The notes below the pieces were generated by a model. That model had not been told where the DNA came from. It did not search any database and worked only from the letters and a program-made list of their open reading frames with translations. 64,000 nucleotides of DNA from assembly GCF_002240415.1 (NCBI RefSeq), contig NZ_CP020028.1, positions 687,501-751,500 on the forward strand, written 5' to 3'. The stretch is from Paenibacillus kribbensis (GTDB lineage: Bacteria; Bacillota; Bacilli; Paenibacillales; Paenibacillaceae). Positions 59,117-64,000 of this stretch are shown here, piece after piece. The position numbers and the translations under genes are program-made. How positions within the stretch are numbered: position 1 is the stretch's first letter; each line of letters opens with the position of its first letter.

Positions 59117-59554
59117 ATGAAGCAGACATTGATAATTCTCATTAGTACATTATTCGTCTATACGATTATTCCGACCCTTATGATCCGAATATTTGGAATC
59201 GGGGTTTATAAAAAGGGAACGGACGAGCAGCCCATTGCCTTGACTTTTGATGACGGCCCGGACCCAGAATATACGCCTCTTTTGCTTGATTTATTAAAGA
59301 AGCATAATATAAAGGCGACCTTTTTTGTCCTTGGTCGGAAAGCAGAGAAATATCCCGGTCTAATCAAACGAATGTACAATGAAGGACATCTTGTTGGAAT
59401 CCACAATTATTTGCATTGGTCAAACGCCTTAATGAGTCCTAAGAAGGTTCGCGAGCAGGTAGACAACACGGCTAACGTCATTGATCGTATTATTGTATAC
59501 CCAGCTTATAAAGCAGCGAGATTGAAGCCAATAGATGCATTGAGATACGAATAA
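59117..59554 (+). pseudogene. Polysaccharide deacetylase fused to ABC permease tail
   Basis: Residues 1-126 are the N-terminal part of a NodB-type deacetylase. They comprise a membrane anchor (LIILISTLFVYTIIPTLMI), the catalytic motif TFDDGPD (43-49), ATFFVLGRKAEKYP and a metal-ligand H-x3-H-like stretch. The remaining 19 residues (VYPAYKAARLKPIDALRYE) are the standard C-terminus of FtsX/MacB-type ABC permeases. The junction near 59495 is in frame and must be a deletion. The second half of the deacetylase fold is missing, so activity is unlikely. Confidence 0.75.
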
Positions 59555-59564
59555 TTTTATTAAC

Positions 59565-59614
59565 AAAAAAGATATAAGCGCTCTAGATGTCACAAAGAGC
59601 ACTTATATCTTTTT
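59565..59614 (+). terminator. Strong terminator
   Basis: AAAAAAGATATAAG-GCTC pairs with GAGC-CTTATATCTTTTTT around a loop of about 12 bases; only one mismatch interrupts the stem. It presumably once ended the ABC permease gene whose tail is fused just upstream. The following 59615-59980 is AT-rich and holds no gene I can see. Confidence 0.85.
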
Positions 59615-59984
59615 TCATTTTCAACTTATATCGAAACTGAACCCTCGCCTATAACATTAAATCAACTTTTTTCGTGATGCGGCCTTCTGCATCACGAAGC
59701 AGTGTTAAGGGCGAGCGCTGAATATATGCTTCGTTAAACCAGCCTAAAGAATAAGACTTCTCTTTACGATTGCCGCAAAAGTGATAATCCAGGGCCTGTT
59801 TGTATATGTTTTTTCAGGTACTGTTGTGTATATATACATTAACGTTGATGAAAATTAACGAAAAATGATAATATTTAACCAAAATATGACCATTTCTTTA
59901 TCGATAAAAACATTAAACAACAAATAAATGAGCGAGTTTACATAGAAATTAAAAAAAATAAGAAAATAAAAGAAAAAACATTGA

Positions 59985-60014
59985 CTGAAAGCGCTTTTAA
60001 TATTACTATATAAT
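59985..60014 (+). promoter_or_regulatory. iol promoter with cre-like operator
   Basis: TATAAT (60009-60014) is preceded by a palindromic TGAAAGCGCTTTTA (59986-59999) covering the -35 region (TGAAAG at 17-base spacing). The palindrome matches the CcpA cre consensus closely. A LacI-family regulator could also bind it. It lies about 100 bases before iolE. Confidence 0.65.
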
Positions 60015-60114
60015 CACACAATGATCAAAAGTTAATCATTATATTATCATTCCAATGGAGGGAATTGATTCCTGGGCAATGCCTCATTTATTTTTTATCT
60101 GAAGGAGAGTGCTT

Positions 60115-61014
60115 ATGAGACATCAAGATATCATGTGGGGGATTGCACCCATAGGTTGGCGCAATGATGACATCCCAGAGATAGGGGCAGGAAACACGCT
60201 TCAGCATTTACTTAGTGATATCGTTGTAGCCGGGTTTGAGGGAACTGAAGTCGGCGGTTTTTTTCCAGAAGCAAGCGTGCTGAATAAGGAACTTCAGCTA
60301 CGCAAGTTGAAGATTGCCGCTCAATGGTTCAGTAGTTTTATTATTCGTGATGGTATTGAAGATGTGATTGGGCTTTTCCGTAAGCAATGCAGTTACCTGA
60401 ATACAGTTCAAGCGAGCGCGATCGTTGTATCTGAGCAAACTTATAGTGTTCAGGGTTTAGAGAAAAATGTGTTTGCCGATAAGCCGTATTTCTCGGATCA
60501 GGAATGGGAAAGATTGTGTCAGGGACTGAACCTTTTGGGTGAAATTGCCGAGGAGTATGGTTTAAAACTGGTGTATCACCACCATATGGGTACAGGTGTT
60601 CAGACAGGCAGCGAGATCGAGAGGCTTATGGCAGGTACTGATCCGCAGCATGTACATTTGCTGTATGATACAGGCCATATCTTCGTCTCGGATGGGGATT
60701 ATATGACCATATTGAACCGGCATATTGACCGTATCAAACATGTGCACTTCAAGGATGTCAGACTTCAAATGATGAGTGAATGCAAAAATGCAGAAAAATC
60801 CTTTTTGCAATCCTTCCTTAGCGGAATGTTCACAGTACCTGGAGATGGGTGTATTGATTTTACCCAGGTGTATGGCAAGTTGGTAGCTGAAGGATATACA
60901 GGTTGGATTGTCGTTGAAGCTGAGCAGGATCCGAGCATTGCTAATCCTCTTGAATACGCTTTAATAGCACGTAAATATATTGACGAAAAACTCCTTGATC
61001 AGAATTTGAATTAG
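60115..61014 (+). CDS. iolE: Inosose dehydratase (IolE)
   Basis: IolE dehydrates 2-keto-myo-inositol (inosose) in myo-inositol breakdown. The 299-residue TIM-barrel protein matches Bacillus IolE along its length: [101 protein letters not shown]. The metal ligands Glu, Asp, His and Glu lie in those motifs. The ATG at 60115 has AAGGAGA at six bases; a GTG two codons earlier is possible. It is the first gene of the operon. Confidence 0.92.
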   Translation: MRHQDIMWGIAPIGWRNDDIPEIGAGNTLQHLLSDIVVAGFEGTEVGGFFPEASVLNKELQLRKLKIAAQWFSSFIIRDGIEDVIGLFRKQCSYLNTVQASAIVVSEQTYSVQGLEKNVFADKPYFSDQEWERLCQGLNLLGEIAEEYGLKLVYHHHMGTGVQTGSEIERLMAGTDPQHVHLLYDTGHIFVSDGDYMTILNRHIDRIKHVHFKDVRLQMMSECKNAEKSFLQSFLSGMFTVPGDGCIDFTQVYGKLVAEGYTGWIVVEAEQDPSIANPLEYALIARKYIDEKLLDQNLN

Positions 61015-61030
61015 GAAAGAGGTGGCCTTT

Positions 61031-62464
61031 ATGAGAGTCGAAGCAGCTAAAAATTCTTTTCTGACCAAAATTATTTTGATTTCAACGCTGGGAGGATTGT
61101 TGTTCGGTTATGACACAGGTGTCATTAATGGGGCACTTCCTTTTATGTCTGGCAAAGACCAGCTTAATCTTACCTCTTTTACAGGGGGGCTTGTCGCCAG
61201 TTCGTTGCTGTTCGGTGCCGCTCTGGGGGCCGTTTTTGGAGGGCGTCTGTCCGACTACAATGGACGTAGAAAGAACATCATGCTGTTGTCCGTAGTGTTC
61301 TTTGCTTCAACGATTGGTTGTGCACTCGCACCGAATGTGGTAGTTATGATCATATCGCGCTTTTTGCTGGGCTTGGCCGTTGGTGGCGCTTCCGTAACAG
61401 TCCCTTCTTATTTGGCCGAGGTTGCCCCGGCTGACCGACGCGGAGGTATTGTAACCATGAATGAGCTGATGATTGTAAGTGGTCAACTGTTTGCCTTTGT
61501 CATCAATGCGATCTTGGGTACAGCATTCGGTGATACCAGCCATGTATGGAGATATATGCTTGCTATTGCGGCCCTACCTGCGCTATTCCTGTTCATCGGA
61601 ATGTTTCGGGTGCCTGAAAGTCCACGTTGGCTTGTAAGCAAGAAGAGAAACGACGAGGCTCTTACTGTGCTTGCCAAAATTTCTAGTAAAGAGAAAGCTA
61701 CGGAAGAGCTTGCACAGATCCAGGCGACAGTCAATCAGGAGCAAGAGGTAAAGAAAGCAGGATTCAAGGATTTGGCGACTCCGTGGGTTCGTCGTATAAT
61801 GTTCCTTGGCATAGGGATTGCTGTTGTTCAACAGATTACAGGTGTAAATTCGATCATGTACTATGGCACTCAGATTCTGAAAGACGCAGGTTTTACAACA
61901 AATGCTGCTTTAATTGGCAATATTGCAAACGGTGTCATTTCAGTTCTGGCTACTTTTGTAGGAATTTGGTTACTAGGCAAAGTAGGGCGTCGTCCGATGC
62001 TGATCACCGGCCTGACTGGAACAACTGCCGCACTGCTGTTGATTGCAATCTTTTCGTCTACAATGCATGGATCAACCGCACTGCCTTACGTCGTTTTGGC
62101 TCTGACCGTTACATTCCTTGCCTTTCAGCAGGGAGCAATTTCACCTGTAACTTGGCTCATGCTATCAGAAATTTTTCCGCTTCGCTTGCGTGGTCTAGGG
62201 ATGGGGTTGACGGTCTTCTTCCTTTGGATTGTTAACTTTGTCATCGGGTTATTGTTCCCGGTACTTCTTGGAAGCCTGGGACTTTCCACAACTTTTTATG
62301 TTTTCGTTATATTGGGCGTTTTGGCAATCATGTTCGTAAAAATTTTCTTGCCGGAAACCAAAGGTTTGTCTCTGGAACAGTTAGAGCAAAATTTTCGCAA
62401 CCACGGAAAGAATACTGGAGGTTTGCAGGAAAGTTATAGCCCAAAAGCAGCGTCTACCGATTAA
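61031..62464 (+). CDS. iolT: Myo-inositol transporter, MFS sugar porter (IolT type)
   Basis: This 477-residue protein has twelve membrane helices and the sugar-porter signatures GGLLFGYDTGVINGAL, GRLSDYNGRRK (loop 2-3), PESPRWLVSKKR, GKVGRRPML and PETKGLSLEQLE. The proton-coupled sugar/polyol porter family and the iol context point to myo-inositol. GAGGTGG precedes the ATG, 16 bases after iolE. A GTG three codons earlier is the alternative start. Confidence 0.9.
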   Translation: MRVEAAKNSFLTKIILISTLGGLLFGYDTGVINGALPFMSGKDQLNLTSFTGGLVASSLLFGAALGAVFGGRLSDYNGRRKNIMLLSVVFFASTIGCALAPNVVVMIISRFLLGLAVGGASVTVPSYLAEVAPADRRGGIVTMNELMIVSGQLFAFVINAILGTAFGDTSHVWRYMLAIAALPALFLFIGMFRVPESPRWLVSKKRNDEALTVLAKISSKEKATEELAQIQATVNQEQEVKKAGFKDLATPWVRRIMFLGIGIAVVQQITGVNSIMYYGTQILKDAGFTTNAALIGNIANGVISVLATFVGIWLLGKVGRRPMLITGLTGTTAALLLIAIFSSTMHGSTALPYVVLALTVTFLAFQQGAISPVTWLMLSEIFPLRLRGLGMGLTVFFLWIVNFVIGLLFPVLLGSLGLSTTFYVFVILGVLAIMFVKIFLPETKGLSLEQLEQNFRNHGKNTGGLQESYSPKAASTD

Positions 62465-62472
62465 AGTTTAAA

Positions 62473-62487
62473 TTGAAAGCGCTATAT
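62473..62487 (+). promoter_or_regulatory. cre-like site between iolT and iolG
   Basis: TTGAAAGCGCTATAT matches the cre consensus at 13 of 15 positions and shares the TGAAAGCGCT core with the site before iolE. It could act as a roadblock inside the operon. Confidence 0.5.
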
Positions 62488-62496
62488 TTAATTTAG

Positions 62497-63531
<1,035 letters not shown>

Positions 63532-63605
63532 GGAAGCAAAAAGCGACGTTCATGTTTAACGAGTCACAGAAAATCATACAAAAATGATGGAGATGAGAAT
63601 GAACG

Positions 63606-64000
63606 ATGAAACTATGTTTTAATCAAGCAACAACCCTGAACAACTCAAACCTCGTTAAAGACCTGGAATATTGTGAAAAGCATGGATATGACTACATCGA
63701 AATTCGAACAATGGACAAATTGCCAGAGTATTTGGAGGATCATTCTATTGACGATCTGGCACAATATTTCCAGTCTAATCATATCAAGCCACTGGCATTC
63801 AATGCTTTGGTGTTCTTCAACAACAGGGATGAGGCCGAATATCAGAAACTGTTGGATGAATATCGCCAAATGCTGGACACCGGCTCACGGTTGGGTGTGG
63901 AATATATCGTTGCGGTCCCCCTTGTGACCGAGAAAAAATTTACACATGCTGATATCAAGGCGAGCTCTGTCAAGGTGCTGAGAGAATTATCGGACCTGGC
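63606..64000 (+). CDS. iolI: 2-keto-myo-inositol isomerase (IolI), 5' part
   Basis: The frame opens MKLCFNQATTLNNSNLVKDL and continues CEKHGYDYIEIRTMDKLPEY, AFNALVFFNNRDE and VAVPLVTEKKFTHADIK. This matches Bacillus IolI closely. It isomerises 2-keto-myo-inositol to 1-keto-D-chiro-inositol. GGAGATGAGAATGAACG precedes the ATG. The gene runs off the window at 132 codons. Confidence 0.9.
   Translation, partial: MKLCFNQATTLNNSNLVKDLEYCEKHGYDYIEIRTMDKLPEYLEDHSIDDLAQYFQSNHIKPLAFNALVFFNNRDEAEYQKLLDEYRQMLDTGSRLGVEYIVAVPLVTEKKFTHADIKASSVKVLRELSDL

Overview
The window is chromosome from a low-to-moderate-GC Gram-positive spore-former, most likely Paenibacillus (P. polymyxa-like). It opens in the 3' part of a 23S rRNA gene, followed by 5S and eleven tRNAs. 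The core gene order is then ppc, sigW, rsiW, cdaA, cdaR, glmM, glmS ribozyme and glmS. This core couples envelope stress sensing (SigW/RsiW), c-di-AMP synthesis (CdaA/CdaR) and entry into amino-sugar and cell-wall synthesis (GlmM, GlmS). No species assignment can be proven from the sequence alone.

Directly after glmS, at the classic attTn7 position (23 bases past the stop), begins an AT-rich Tn7-like island. Its outermost ends (15392 and 45464, 30,073 bp) are flanked by the same 5-bp target duplication, TTAAA. The left end has four exact-period 20-bp TnsB-type repeats, a terminator hairpin, an Xre regulator, an orphan TnsB C-terminal domain and a divergent second Xre. The operon tnsA-tnsB-tnsC-tniQ1-tniQ2 follows. 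Cargo 1 looks like defence: an OLD/DUF3696-type ATPase with a small partner, and a Mokosh type I-like pair (kinase-helicase plus PLD protein). In the PLD protein the catalytic His is replaced and a TIR domain is fused at the C-terminus. A right end (R1, 35512) lies immediately after that gene. Six bases later comes the left-end remnant of a different Tn7-like lineage, with three unrelated 20-bp repeats and a tnsA N-terminal fragment. Cargo 2 then follows: a contractile-injection spike cluster (pentapeptide protein, DcrB-like protein, two VgrG-like proteins, a PAAR-like DUF4280 protein, a toxin tail and a probable immunity protein). The second right end (R2, 45464) carries the matching TSD. Past R2 are two more decayed left ends (about 45470 and 51322). 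The site therefore looks like a stack of successive Tn7-like insertions in which a whole composite was able to move.

Between and beyond the transposon remnants are a beta-glucoside PTS operon controlled by an antiterminator target, a terminator and a cre site (bglP-bglA-licT), a YitT-type membrane protein and a beta-helix secreted protein. There are several gene fragments, including a groEL 3' end. A VanRS-like two-component system follows, then a methyltransferase broken at a homopolymer, a DedA protein, a processive glycolipid synthase, and a deacetylase fused to the tail of an ABC permease. The window ends in a myo-inositol catabolic cluster with a cre-controlled promoter (iolE, an iolT-type transporter, iolG, iolI start).
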